Origin: an uncultured Lachnospiraceae bacterium
GTDB lineage: Bacteria; Bacillota; Clostridia; Lachnospirales; Lachnospiraceae
Assembly (NCBI GenBank): GCA_946631935.1
Contig: CAMPAP010000046.1
Coordinates: forward strand, 1-17,018
DNA: 17,018 bases
Direction: 5' to 3'
Shown here one piece after another: positions 5,601 to 13,515 of this stretch (position 1 is its first letter; every line of letters starts with the position of its first letter). Below the pieces are notes generated by a model. That model saw only the letters and a list, made by a program, of their open reading frames with translations, was not told where the DNA came from and made no database searches. The translations under genes and the position numbers were made by a program.

Positions 5601-6731
5601 TCAGATGGCCTTTTGCATCTTATTTTTATAGATCAAAGCCGAAACATAAGTGATGGCAAATTCCAAAAAGATGACAGCCATAAGCACAATGCCCGAAGGT
5701 TCTATATCCAAAAGCTTCAGCAGATGATCCGTATAGAAAGTGACAACCGAATGGATCAGGAAAAGATACGGGCTGAGATCTCCTATGTGTATCAGCAGTC
5801 TGTTACTTGAAAAAAAAGTGAATAATCCTTTCTTTACCGAAAACAGATAAACCCAGGCAGCTGCAAAGGGTATATAAACCGTGGTCATATTAAACCCTGG
5901 ACTGATAAAAGGCGGAAGAACGGTATTAAAATCATAATATACAAGAAATATGGATAAAACCAAAAGGCCGGCCTCTGCAACAGAATATACAAGCAGGTCC
6001 GGACTGCCGGCAGGAAGAGACCCCTCGTTTTTTGACTTACAGTATTTTTTCAAACAGATTTTTCCGAGGCAGCACCCCGTGACAAAATCACCCAGGCGGA
6101 AAACAGGAAAATAATAACTAAACCATGTTAAACGCTCAAGTCCCGAAACCTGCCCGTATCCGACAATATCTATCCATATCTTATAAGATATGATCTGTAT
6201 CACTAAAATAAATAATACTTTTATTACCGCAGTTCCCTGCTTAGAATCCCTGATCCTGTTTTTAAAAAAAGGAAACATGAAATACAAAAAAAACATGGCT
6301 GACAGATACCAGGCCACTCCGTTAAGAGAACCGAAATCCGGAGCCCATGCGGTAAGAAGGGGAATATCAAGAAGCGTCCTTATGACAAGATCCATTCCGA
6401 ATTCTGCATTCATCACATGATTATGAATATCAAGAACTATATTCATGACAAGAGCAAGCACCATTGTAATGATATGCAGGGGGTACATCTTTCCTATCTT
6501 AGACAATGCAAATCTGAAATTGCCTTTAAATGAGACTGTGGTTTCTTTTTCGGAATATCTGATGAACATAAGAAAACCCGAAAGAACAAAGAAAACGGAA
6601 ACACTCAATGTAGCCCACATGGTAGGCCGAAGTGCATGGGAAAAAAATATGCCAAAAAAAGCAAGCGCTCTCAGCGCCTGCAGTGATACTATCTTTTCTT
6701 TTGTATTTATATTTGTCTGATCAGGAAACAT
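5601..6731 (-). CDS. Integral-membrane acyltransferase, family 3 (OafA/YrhL-like)
   Basis: A 376-residue polytopic membrane protein with about ten hydrophobic segments. It opens with LQALRALAFFGIFFSHA, which contains the R-x10-H signature of acyltransferase family 3 (R21, H32), followed by SVSVFFVLSGFLMF, the family's second hallmark. There is no C-terminal SGNH extension, so it is the short single-domain form. Family members O-acylate sugars of cell-wall or exopolysaccharide, lipids or antibiotics; the substrate cannot be read here. The ATG at 6729-6731 lies inside the 3' end of the beta-helix gene, with an 11-nt overlap, and has only a weak SD (GGTCCGG), so translation is probably coupled. 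It is the last gene of the cluster and ends 11 nt from feoAB's stop on the opposite strand. Confidence 0.92.
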   Translation of the reverse strand: MFPDQTNINTKEKIVSLQALRALAFFGIFFSHALRPTMWATLSVSVFFVLSGFLMFIRYSEKETTVSFKGNFRFALSKIGKMYPLHIITMVLALVMNIVLDIHNHVMNAEFGMDLVIRTLLDIPLLTAWAPDFGSLNGVAWYLSAMFFLYFMFPFFKNRIRDSKQGTAVIKVLFILVIQIISYKIWIDIVGYGQVSGLERLTWFSYYFPVFRLGDFVTGCCLGKICLKKYCKSKNEGSLPAGSPDLLVYSVAEAGLLVLSIFLVYYDFNTVLPPFISPGFNMTTVYIPFAAAWVYLFSVKKGLFTFFSSNRLLIHIGDLSPYLFLIHSVVTFYTDHLLKLLDIEPSGIVLMAVIFLEFAITYVSALIYKNKMQKAI

Positions 6732-7791
6732 TTAACCGGACCACGCTTACCACACTATCCATAAAAGAAATAAGAATGTCATACATTGACGAATTCAATA
6801 CTCCGGGAGTATTGAAAACACTGTTTTCCGAAAGATAAAAAGAACCGCTTCCAAGAAATCCTTCACCGATACCAACGATCTCATCATTTTCAACGATAAA
6901 ATATTCCGAAGTATCTTCCACCTTGTCAATAAACTCATTTCCCACAAACAGCAGATTTACTCTGTTTTCGGGGCGTACGGACTGAAGCTTTAATACAGTC
7001 TTGTATCCGCTGCTGAACTTGCTGTTAATGACCATAACATTCATGTCCGTACCGGTTTCGATCCTGTCGGGGTCATGGACAAACAGACATCCGTATCCGC
7101 CGTTTGCATACACGAAGCAATCCTTTACGGCAATGGAATAATGATTGCGCAGGCCAACGCCGATGCAGAAATTCTGCTGGTTTAAGATATCGCAGCCGCA
7201 GATCATAAGATTGTTGTTATACATATGATTATCGTCAACATGGATGGCATAACCGGGAACAAATCTAGCAAAAGCGTAGGGGTCCGTGTCCTTAAGATCC
7301 TGACTGAAATTGGTATAATCCATTACAGTATCGGGATTGTAATATCCTTTGATGGTAAGATTGGAGATCTCTCCTGCAGCGGCATTGATAACGGGAGTCA
7401 GATAATTGGTGGTATCATGGGTGATGATACATGTCTCTTTGTCAAAGCCCGTAAGGATCAGTTCCTTATCAGTCATATCAACACTTTCGTCATATTCTCC
7501 GGGAAGGACCAGTATGATATCCCTGTTTTTTGCAGCCGATACAGCATCATTAATGGTAATAAATGTACCGGTCTCGCCGCCTTTACTTACGATAAGGATA
7601 TTTCTCTTCTCATTATTTGCCCTGTCTACAAGTACCGCAAGCTCCTCGTCAGTCATTGCAGATACAGGAAAAGAAAAGACAGAAATACAGAAGCAGGTTA
7701 AGATAACTGCCAAAAAACCAAATATAAAATTGCGTAATCCTGTATTTTTGCTCATCTTTTTTATGATAACATCATAAAAAGCCTTTTTCAA
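6721..7791 (-). CDS. Exported right-handed beta-helix protein
   Basis: A 356-residue protein. The start chosen is TTG at 7791, with AGGCGG 9 nt upstream; an in-frame ATG at codon 13 (7755) has no ribosome site but would give a more compact signal peptide. Residues about 21-45 are a signal sequence ending FPVSA, with cleavage likely after A45. The mature part opens with TGTFITINDAVSAAKNRDII and LVLPGEYDESV, the pattern seen at the start of pectinesterase-like and other parallel beta-helices. It continues as short strands rich in Asn (NNNLMICGCDIL, VINSKFSSG, LLFVGNEFID). No pectate-lyase or pectinesterase catalytic set is apparent, so a binding or structural surface role is as likely as an enzyme. 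It lies 49 nt after the adenosine deaminase stop and overlaps the acyltransferase. That suggests a shared role in modifying or displaying a surface polymer (inference). Confidence 0.85.
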   Translation of the reverse strand: MKKAFYDVIIKKMSKNTGLRNFIFGFLAVILTCFCISVFSFPVSAMTDEELAVLVDRANNEKRNILIVSKGGETGTFITINDAVSAAKNRDIILVLPGEYDESVDMTDKELILTGFDKETCIITHDTTNYLTPVINAAAGEISNLTIKGYYNPDTVMDYTNFSQDLKDTDPYAFARFVPGYAIHVDDNHMYNNNLMICGCDILNQQNFCIGVGLRNHYSIAVKDCFVYANGGYGCLFVHDPDRIETGTDMNVMVINSKFSSGYKTVLKLQSVRPENRVNLLFVGNEFIDKVEDTSEYFIVENDEIVGIGEGFLGSGSFYLSENSVFNTPGVLNSSMYDILISFMDSVVSVVRLNVS

Positions 7792-7840
7792 CCTGCATTC
7801 CCGCCTTATGGCCTTTCTTACGAAGGCATGTAAAGCCTTA

Positions 7841-8806
7841 TCATATCATTTTACGAAGCTCTTCTTTTACGGCATCCGTTGTAAAAGCGGCATCAATTGA
7901 ATTGTTCAAAAGGATCCTGCGCTGGCTGCTTGTAAGTCCGAATTCTTTTTCCATATATTCGTATTCAAGGAAAAGGTTAGTCCTTTCAATTGCAGGATCG
8001 TCAGTATTTAAAGTGACTTTAATGCCTTTTTCAAGAAAATCCATAAAAGGATAATCCTTCATGTCTTCAACAGCTTTTGTCTGTCTGTTGCTTGTAGGGC
8101 ACATTTCAACAAATATCCCCCTGTCCCTGATAAGGTCAACAAGTTCGGGATCCTCACAAGCCCTGACTCCATGGCCGAGCCTTACTGCCCCGAAGTCTAT
8201 TGCAGCCCTTACGGAGTCCGGACCTGATGCTTCTCCCGCATGAAGAGTAAATGGCAAAGACATTTCATTAACCTTTGCAAAAAGCTCTCCGTACATGGTA
8301 TTTGGATACAGTGCCTCGGCACCTGCAAGATCAACGGCAACCACTCCGCCGTCCTGTACAAGATATTTCTCCGCTATCCTTAAAGTCTCAAGATTTTTGC
8401 TTTCGTTACCCTCTCCTCTCATACAGCAAAGGATCAGATTACACTTAAAGGAAGTCTCCTTAAGGCCTTTAAGTGCCGCCTTTACGGCATCCTCCTGGGT
8501 CATTTCCTTTTCTGTATGAAGCTGTGGAGCAAATTTGATCTCGGCATAGAACAGCCCAAGGTTTTTAAGCTCATCACATACAAGCCTGACAGCTTCTGAT
8601 AGTCCCTCGGGAGTCTGCAAAAGCATGCACGGAAGCGCAAAACATTTCAAAAAATCATTAAGGCTTTCGCAGGATGCCGGAACCGACAAAAGATCTTCAA
8701 GTTCTTCATCAGTTTCCGCAGGCAGAGTGATGTTCTGAAGCTTTGCGAGTTTTTTGGCTATAGGAACTGTTATGGCTCCGTCAAGATGTAAATGCAGATC
8801 GATCAT
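7841..8806 (-). CDS. add: Adenosine deaminase
   Basis: A 321-residue zinc hydrolase that converts adenosine (and deoxyadenosine) to inosine in purine salvage. The start is ATG at 8806, with GGGGTGAG just upstream; the frame is open further 5' but that stretch lies inside the preceding gene. Metal and catalytic motifs are intact: H5 and H7 in DLHLHLDGA, H189 and E192 in HAGEA, H212 in LGHG, TSN at 238-240, and D269/D270 in NTDDP. The length is near the usual 330-350. It follows the EAL gene with a 4-nt gap and its SD overlaps that gene's stop, so the two are probably translationally coupled. Adenine deaminase or an AMP-type deaminase is less likely given the LHLDGA and SNRQTKAVED signatures. 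Confidence 0.92.
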   Translation of the reverse strand: MIDLHLHLDGAITVPIAKKLAKLQNITLPAETDEELEDLLSVPASCESLNDFLKCFALPCMLLQTPEGLSEAVRLVCDELKNLGLFYAEIKFAPQLHTEKEMTQEDAVKAALKGLKETSFKCNLILCCMRGEGNESKNLETLRIAEKYLVQDGGVVAVDLAGAEALYPNTMYGELFAKVNEMSLPFTLHAGEASGPDSVRAAIDFGAVRLGHGVRACEDPELVDLIRDRGIFVEMCPTSNRQTKAVEDMKDYPFMDFLEKGIKVTLNTDDPAIERTNLFLEYEYMEKEFGLTSSQRRILLNNSIDAAFTTDAVKEELRKMI

Positions 8807-8810
8807 AGGC

Positions 8811-10553
8811 TCACCCCTTTTTCTTTTCCCATTTAAGGCCCTTAGCCATGGTGAAGTTTCTTGTATCTTCCATTGGCATCGGTTTTCCGAAATAGTACCC
8901 CTGGGCTTTGTCACATCCCGCTTTTTTCAGGAAATCAAAATGCTCCTTTGACTCAACCCCTTCGCAAAGAGGCAATAGTCCCATTCCCCTGGCACCCTCA
9001 ATGATATATGTCATAAGAGCCGCGGTCTTGGGATTGGTATCATAGCTTTTCAAAAAGACCATATCCAGTTTGAGAACATCAAATGAATATTCTGCCAGGG
9101 TATTGAGCGAAGAATAACCGCTGCCGAAATCATCAAGCCAGATCTGATATCCCAGCTGTCTCATCCTGTTACACTCATCCTTGATATGACCGAAATTATC
9201 GTTCATTGCGCTTTCAGTTATCTCAAGATCCAGCATATTAACCGGAATCTCGTATTTTTGTCTTGTTTCTTCAAGGTATCCGAATATGTCACAGAGATCA
9301 AAATCGAGTCTTGAAAAATTTATGGATGCAGGTACTATATCATAGCCCTTGTCCATTATTTCCCTGTAATCCCTGCATACTCTGTCGATGACAAACATAT
9401 CGAGTCTGTGGATCAGATGGAACTGTTCAAGAGTCTCTATAAAATCCCCGGGAGAAAGCATCCCGACATTTGGATCCTTCCATCTTACAAGTGCTTCATA
9501 TCCGCAGATCTCACCGGATTCAACCCTTATGACAGGCTGGTAGAAAACCTTTATATATTCATTTTCTATCGCTTCATCTATATGATCGATAACATACTGC
9601 TGTCTTCTGAGTTTATCACGGATCACTTCATCATATACATTGAAGAAAACATCATGTCTTCCCTTGATGGAATTACATGCAAGTCTTGCATGATCGCAGG
9701 CAAGGCCTATCTCCGTCATTCTCTCATCCATATGATAGATCCCGGCCTTTATCCTGACTCTCTTGGACACATCCTCAAGTTCAAGCATCCTTCTGTAAAC
9801 ATCCTCAACACATTTTTCACATGTCATAAGATCCATGGATGCGCATACCACAAAATGATCGTCGGAAAATCTTGAAATAATATCATTTCCGAACACATCC
9901 CTGATGGTCCTTGAAAGGTCACATAAAAGTTCATCACCTAACCTGAACCCGTTTCTTTCATTAAAAAGCTTGAAGTTCGGAACATCAAAATGAACAAAAC
10001 AGATGTCGTTCCTTCTGCCTTCCGGTGAGCTTAAAAGAGCATGGACCATGTTATAAAAATATGGCATGTTGTAGAGCCCTGTAAGCGGATCTCTTTCGGT
10101 ATTGCCGGAAAGAATCTCTGCCTCTGCAACTGAGTTCTTACCCCTGTTAAAATATTCGTTACGGTCCACATCCACTATGAATACATAGAAAAAGCTCTTT
10201 CCGCCTTTTCCGTGAAGGAGATGTCCGAAGTCTTCGATATACCTTATTGTTCCGTTTTTGGACTGGATGCGGTATCTTACATAGTCATGACGCTTTTCTC
10301 CAAAAGCCGTCTGCGCCTCGATCTTATTCTGTATGGTCTGGTAATCCTTGGAATAGACCATGCCCTTGAATGAATTGCCCACATATTCCTTGAATTCCTC
10401 AAGAGTTTCACAATCATACATTTGCAGGACGTTTTCGTCGGCATAAAGTATCCCGTCCCCGTTACCGTTTTCGTAAATAAAAAAACCACCCGGAAGACCG
10501 ACGGGAAACACACCTTCGGCTTTCACGGGTTTAAGCATTCCATTATCATTCAT
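8811..10553 (-). CDS. Cyclic-di-GMP phosphodiesterase: PAS-like sensor, degenerate GGDEF, intact EAL
   Basis: A 580-residue cytoplasmic protein with no membrane segments. Residues about 20-135 look like a PAS fold (FFIYENGNGDGILYADENVL ... NGTIRYIEDFGHLLHGKGGK). The GGDEF domain (about 150-310) starts with RDPLTGLYN, but its signature is SDDHF (230-234) in place of GGDEF, so cyclase activity is unlikely. The EAL domain (about 325-575) keeps the catalytic set: E353 of EAL, N412, E444 in DLEITES, D474/D475 in DDFG, K495 and E531, plus Q551 in QGYYFGKP. It should hydrolyse c-di-GMP to pGpG; degenerate GGDEF domains often bind GTP and regulate the EAL partner. The start at 10553 has AGAGGGAAG 7 nt upstream. 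It heads the four-gene minus-strand cluster. Confidence 0.94.
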   Translation of the reverse strand: MNDNGMLKPVKAEGVFPVGLPGGFFIYENGNGDGILYADENVLQMYDCETLEEFKEYVGNSFKGMVYSKDYQTIQNKIEAQTAFGEKRHDYVRYRIQSKNGTIRYIEDFGHLLHGKGGKSFFYVFIVDVDRNEYFNRGKNSVAEAEILSGNTERDPLTGLYNMPYFYNMVHALLSSPEGRRNDICFVHFDVPNFKLFNERNGFRLGDELLCDLSRTIRDVFGNDIISRFSDDHFVVCASMDLMTCEKCVEDVYRRMLELEDVSKRVRIKAGIYHMDERMTEIGLACDHARLACNSIKGRHDVFFNVYDEVIRDKLRRQQYVIDHIDEAIENEYIKVFYQPVIRVESGEICGYEALVRWKDPNVGMLSPGDFIETLEQFHLIHRLDMFVIDRVCRDYREIMDKGYDIVPASINFSRLDFDLCDIFGYLEETRQKYEIPVNMLDLEITESAMNDNFGHIKDECNRMRQLGYQIWLDDFGSGYSSLNTLAEYSFDVLKLDMVFLKSYDTNPKTAALMTYIIEGARGMGLLPLCEGVESKEHFDFLKKAGCDKAQGYYFGKPMPMEDTRNFTMAKGLKWEKKKG

Positions 10554-10608
10554 TTTTATTCTTCCCTCTGCATATGTCGCAACAGCGTCGTTAACTGGCC
10601 ACGGCTAT

Positions 10609-10617
10609 ATTCTACCA
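10609..10617 (-). promoter_or_regulatory. Extended -10 promoter for the EAL/add cluster
   Basis: TGGTAGAAT on the minus strand (TG extension plus 5 of 6 of the -10) lies about 56 nt before the EAL start codon. The -35 region overlaps the TTGACA of the divergent lipoprotein promoter and is weak in this direction. The two promoters therefore share the same 50 bp. Confidence 0.45.
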
Positions 10618-10630
10618 CAAAGCCTCCTAT

Positions 10631-10659
10631 TTGACACTAAGTTTGAATATTCCTATAAT
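10631..10659 (+). promoter_or_regulatory. Consensus sigma-A promoter for the lipoprotein genes
   Basis: TTGACA (10631-10636), a 17-nt spacer and TATAAT (10654-10659): both hexamers are perfect. Transcription should start near 10666. The leader holds two direct copies of GATTTCGA, at 10671-10678 and 10683-10690, spaced by 12 bp, which could be an operator. It then runs to the ribosome site before 10728. Confidence 0.8.
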
Positions 10660-10727
10660 TTTCAGGAAAGGATTTCGAAAAAGATTTCGATATTTATTCA
10701 AAACATTTCTTTGAAAGGATGGGGATA

Positions 10728-12464
10728 ATGAATTATAAAAAAATCAAAGCAATTCTTATGACCTTGATATTATCATCTGCTCTTGCCCTCTCCTCCTGCG
10801 GAAAAACCGCTGAAGCTCCCGATACTTCAACAGATAAAGAGGAAAAGGAAGACAAAGAAGATAAGGAAGACAAAAAAGACCGGGAAGACAATGATGAAAA
10901 AACGGATACAAAAGAATCCGACAAAGCCGCAAAAGAAGCTTATCAGGCTTTTTTGGACGGAACCGGAACAGTATTTTTTGATGAAAGCATAACGGAAAAA
11001 AATAAAGCATTCAGTGATTTCACCGAAAACTACACCATTCAGGAACTGGCAGATCTTATCTCCATAAAGAATCATAAATGCAGCATGCCCGACTCCGTAT
11101 CCGAATCCAAATGGTCATATATAGACTGCGGAGGCGACGGCATAAGCGAACTTGCTCTTGATCTTGTGTATAACAGTTGGTATGAATATGAATCCCCATC
11201 AGATGAAATTTTCATAATCAAAAATACGGATGAAGGACTGAAGATCTGTTATTACGGAACCGGTTATTACAGGACCACGCTCACCGTCTATGATAACGGA
11301 TATATCAGTTACGGCGGAAGTTCAGGCGCCGCTATATATGATGAGGATGAATATGTCATTGATGCAGAAGGAAACCAATGTGTCATTTATTCTGTCGAAA
11401 CCTTTTACGGGCTCTCTGAGACAAGGATCCCTCCTGACTTAGTTCCCGATGAGATAGAGGAAAAGACCTCACAGAACTTTTCATATGGTGACAAATACCA
11501 AGTGACGGTATACCGTTTCCCTGATGAAACACCCGAGTCAAACGGCGAAGAATGGGATTATGCCGCATTTGCCCGCTGCGGATATTATGTTTTTTATGAC
11601 TACGACGGAAATGAAGTCAAAGTCGATGATGACTATATTGAATTATGTGAAAAAGGAGGCATTAAGATCGTTACGGATAAAGAGATAAATAAGATCATCG
11701 AAAGATATAAAAAAGACTTTGGACTTGATCCCAAAGAAAAACGCGGAAATGAAGTAACCTGGGAATCTGCGGATGCGGTTTCCGATAATTATTCCGTAGC
11801 CAATCAGACAAAGCTTATGGCAGATAATGACTCTGTATGGATGTGGAGAGCACAGAACGAGGATTTTTTTGAAGTATCCTATGCCATCACCGATCTTAAC
11901 CATAACGGCAGACTTGAGGTGATCAGATGTGAAAAGTATCCTGATGACAATACCGATGTCATAGCAAGATCTTACATCTATGAGGTCGATGAGGACCTTG
12001 CTGGGGTCACCGAATGGACATTTGAGCAGGATCATGATTCATATATATCATTTTTGCCTGTTTATGATGAAAACGATTATCTCTCCATAAATGTTTTCTA
12101 TAAAAATGATGAAGGTAAATTCATTTATATCGTACCCACCAAAAAAAGCACGGGATACGGATTTGACGAACTCAATCTGATCATGGAAGTCGGATCTGAA
12201 GGAAATGCAAAAGTAACCGGAGTATTCTCAAAACGTGTAGTGGGAATGGAGGATGATGACATTTTTTATCTTCACGATAAAGAAGTAAGTGAAAGTGAGT
12301 ACCTTTATTCAGATACGGTAGAGTACCCTCTTTCCGATGGATATAATTACGGACAGCAGGTCATTTCTTTTGAAAACTTTGAAACCTCTGACGATCTGCT
12401 TACCAGCATGAGACAAAGCGCTGACTGGAACTGCTATTTTTCAATGATAGAAGAAGCTGATTAA
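10728..12464 (+). CDS. Surface lipoprotein with charged linker, unknown function
   Basis: A 578-residue lipoprotein. ATG 10728 is preferred over the in-frame ATG at 10719 because AAAGGA lies 8 nt before it; the upstream ATG would have no space for an SD. The signal peptide ends in lipobox LSSC, so Cys24 should be lipid-modified. Residues about 38-63 are a low-complexity linker of Lys, Glu and Asp (KEEKEDKEDKEDKKDRED) that should hold the rest away from the membrane. The body contains two Ca-loop-like motifs, DCGGDGISELALD (about 133-145) and DLNHNGRLEV (about 389-398). The pattern resembles FG-GAP/EF-hand-like blocks common in clostridial surface proteins, with two halves of similar beta-rich character. 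No enzyme motif is visible. The second lipoprotein follows after 47 nt and the pair may be co-transcribed. Confidence 0.88.
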   Translation: MNYKKIKAILMTLILSSALALSSCGKTAEAPDTSTDKEEKEDKEDKEDKKDREDNDEKTDTKESDKAAKEAYQAFLDGTGTVFFDESITEKNKAFSDFTENYTIQELADLISIKNHKCSMPDSVSESKWSYIDCGGDGISELALDLVYNSWYEYESPSDEIFIIKNTDEGLKICYYGTGYYRTTLTVYDNGYISYGGSSGAAIYDEDEYVIDAEGNQCVIYSVETFYGLSETRIPPDLVPDEIEEKTSQNFSYGDKYQVTVYRFPDETPESNGEEWDYAAFARCGYYVFYDYDGNEVKVDDDYIELCEKGGIKIVTDKEINKIIERYKKDFGLDPKEKRGNEVTWESADAVSDNYSVANQTKLMADNDSVWMWRAQNEDFFEVSYAITDLNHNGRLEVIRCEKYPDDNTDVIARSYIYEVDEDLAGVTEWTFEQDHDSYISFLPVYDENDYLSINVFYKNDEGKFIYIVPTKKSTGYGFDELNLIMEVGSEGNAKVTGVFSKRVVGMEDDDIFYLHDKEVSESEYLYSDTVEYPLSDGYNYGQQVISFENFETSDDLLTSMRQSADWNCYFSMIEEAD

Positions 12465-12465
12465 G

Positions 12466-12474
12466 TGGTATAAT
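12466..12474 (+). promoter_or_regulatory. Extended -10 box between the two lipoprotein genes
   Basis: TGGTATAAT starts 2 nt after the stop of the first lipoprotein and 38 nt before the next start codon. No good -35 is present. It may give the second gene its own promoter in addition to read-through from 10631. Confidence 0.5.
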
Positions 12475-12511
12475 ATGCAATGCATTTAAAATTTTTATAA
12501 GGGAGAGAAAA

Positions 12512-13501
12512 ATGAAAAGATTCTTTTTAAATCTGATCCTTACATCAGCTGCCATACTTATGCTGTCAGGATGCGGACACGAACATGATTTTCAGGAAGT
12601 AAGCTGTGATGAGCCTCTTACCTGCTCTATCTGCGGAAAGACAACGGGAGATGCCATCGGTCATGACTTTGAACCTGCCACCTGCACAGAGCCCAAGATC
12701 TGCTCAAGATGCGGTGAAGAAGAAGGCAAACCGAAAGGACATAAATTCCTTGAGGCAACCTGCACCGAACCCGCAACATGCAAAAGATGCGGCGAAACCG
12801 AAGGAGAGCCTCTCGGACATGACATAGTTGATGCCAATTACCAGGAGTGCGGATACTGCTTACGATGCGGTGAAGAAGTAGGCGAACCCCTCACCCCCGG
12901 CTTTATAGAAAATGGTCTTGATATCAACTGTACTCTTGACAGAGAATATGATTATATTACCGAAGTATATGAAGCGGAAGATATAGACACAGTCGGAACC
13001 GCCGTTTTTGAAGATTTTATGATCTTTGATAAAAGTGATGAGCTTCCCGAAGAAGAAGGATATGTATGGCTCTCAATCCATGTATCGGTAGATTATACGG
13101 ATGACAATGCCTGGGAATACGGATATCAGACAGGAACCTGCGTAGAGGATTTTTATGATATCGAAGGTCACGACGATTCCATTTTTAATTATAATGATGT
13201 TCCGGATGAATATGAAGGCTTTGACCGTTATACAACATATACAGTCAACTACTACGGTGAGGACTATGACTGCGAAAGACTTGTAAAATACGATGAGAAT
13301 AACGGCTGGGTAGCAACAAAACTTGCCCATTACGGTTTTACATATTATTTCCATGTGCCCGAAGGATATGACGGAACCGTTGTGGGTCTCTATCACAAGT
13401 ATAAGGCTAAGGAATGGGAATCGGGAATGTATATCTATGATATGGCAGACGATAATACATTGTTCTTCAGACTCGATCCCGAATTGGCAGAATCCTTCTG
13501 A
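12512..13501 (+). CDS. Lipoprotein with four 26-residue His/Cys repeats
   Basis: A 329-residue lipoprotein. The start has GGGAGAG 4 nt upstream; the lipobox is LSGC, so Cys21 is the lipid anchor. Residues 25-128 hold four repeats of exactly 26 residues beginning at H25, H51, H77 and H103, with the pattern H-x6-C-x5-C-x2-C-G and the recurring core ATCTEPxxCxxCGExEG. Repeat 4 lacks the first Cys (Y110) but has an extra one at 113. Such repeats are seen in gut Firmicutes surface proteins; the CxxC pairs and His suggest a small metal-binding or disulfide-linked stalk. The remainder (about 130-329) is acidic, aromatic-rich and probably beta-rich (VWLSIHVSVDYTDDNAWEYG), which could be a ligand-binding domain. 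I do not recognise it as an enzyme. Transcription ends at the strong terminator just beyond the stop. Confidence 0.88.
   Translation: MKRFFLNLILTSAAILMLSGCGHEHDFQEVSCDEPLTCSICGKTTGDAIGHDFEPATCTEPKICSRCGEEEGKPKGHKFLEATCTEPATCKRCGETEGEPLGHDIVDANYQECGYCLRCGEEVGEPLTPGFIENGLDINCTLDREYDYITEVYEAEDIDTVGTAVFEDFMIFDKSDELPEEEGYVWLSIHVSVDYTDDNAWEYGYQTGTCVEDFYDIEGHDDSIFNYNDVPDEYEGFDRYTTYTVNYYGEDYDCERLVKYDENNGWVATKLAHYGFTYYFHVPEGYDGTVVGLYHKYKAKEWESGMYIYDMADDNTLFFRLDPELAESF
12584..12895 (+). repeat. Four tandem 78-bp coding repeats (26-residue His/Cys unit)
   Basis: Codons 25-128 of the second lipoprotein consist of four in-frame units of 78 bp. Units 2 and 3 are the most alike (ATCTEP, then CxRCGExEG); units 1 and 4 have diverged. 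The protein pattern H-x6-C-x5-C-x2-C-G keeps an exact period, except for Tyr in place of the first Cys of unit 4. Confidence 0.85.
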
Positions 13502-13515
13502 CAGATAAACCCTGA

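Noticed and set aside
5603..5630. Hairpin AGATG/CATCT followed by TTATTTTTA as feoAB terminator
   Set aside because: The stem is only 5 bp with an 8-nt loop and lies inside the convergent gene; too weak to call on its own.
8807..8914. 36-residue N-terminal extension of adenosine deaminase
   Set aside because: It overlaps the EAL gene in another frame. The family's metal site HLHLDGA begins 4 residues after the ATG at 8806, which has a good ribosome site.
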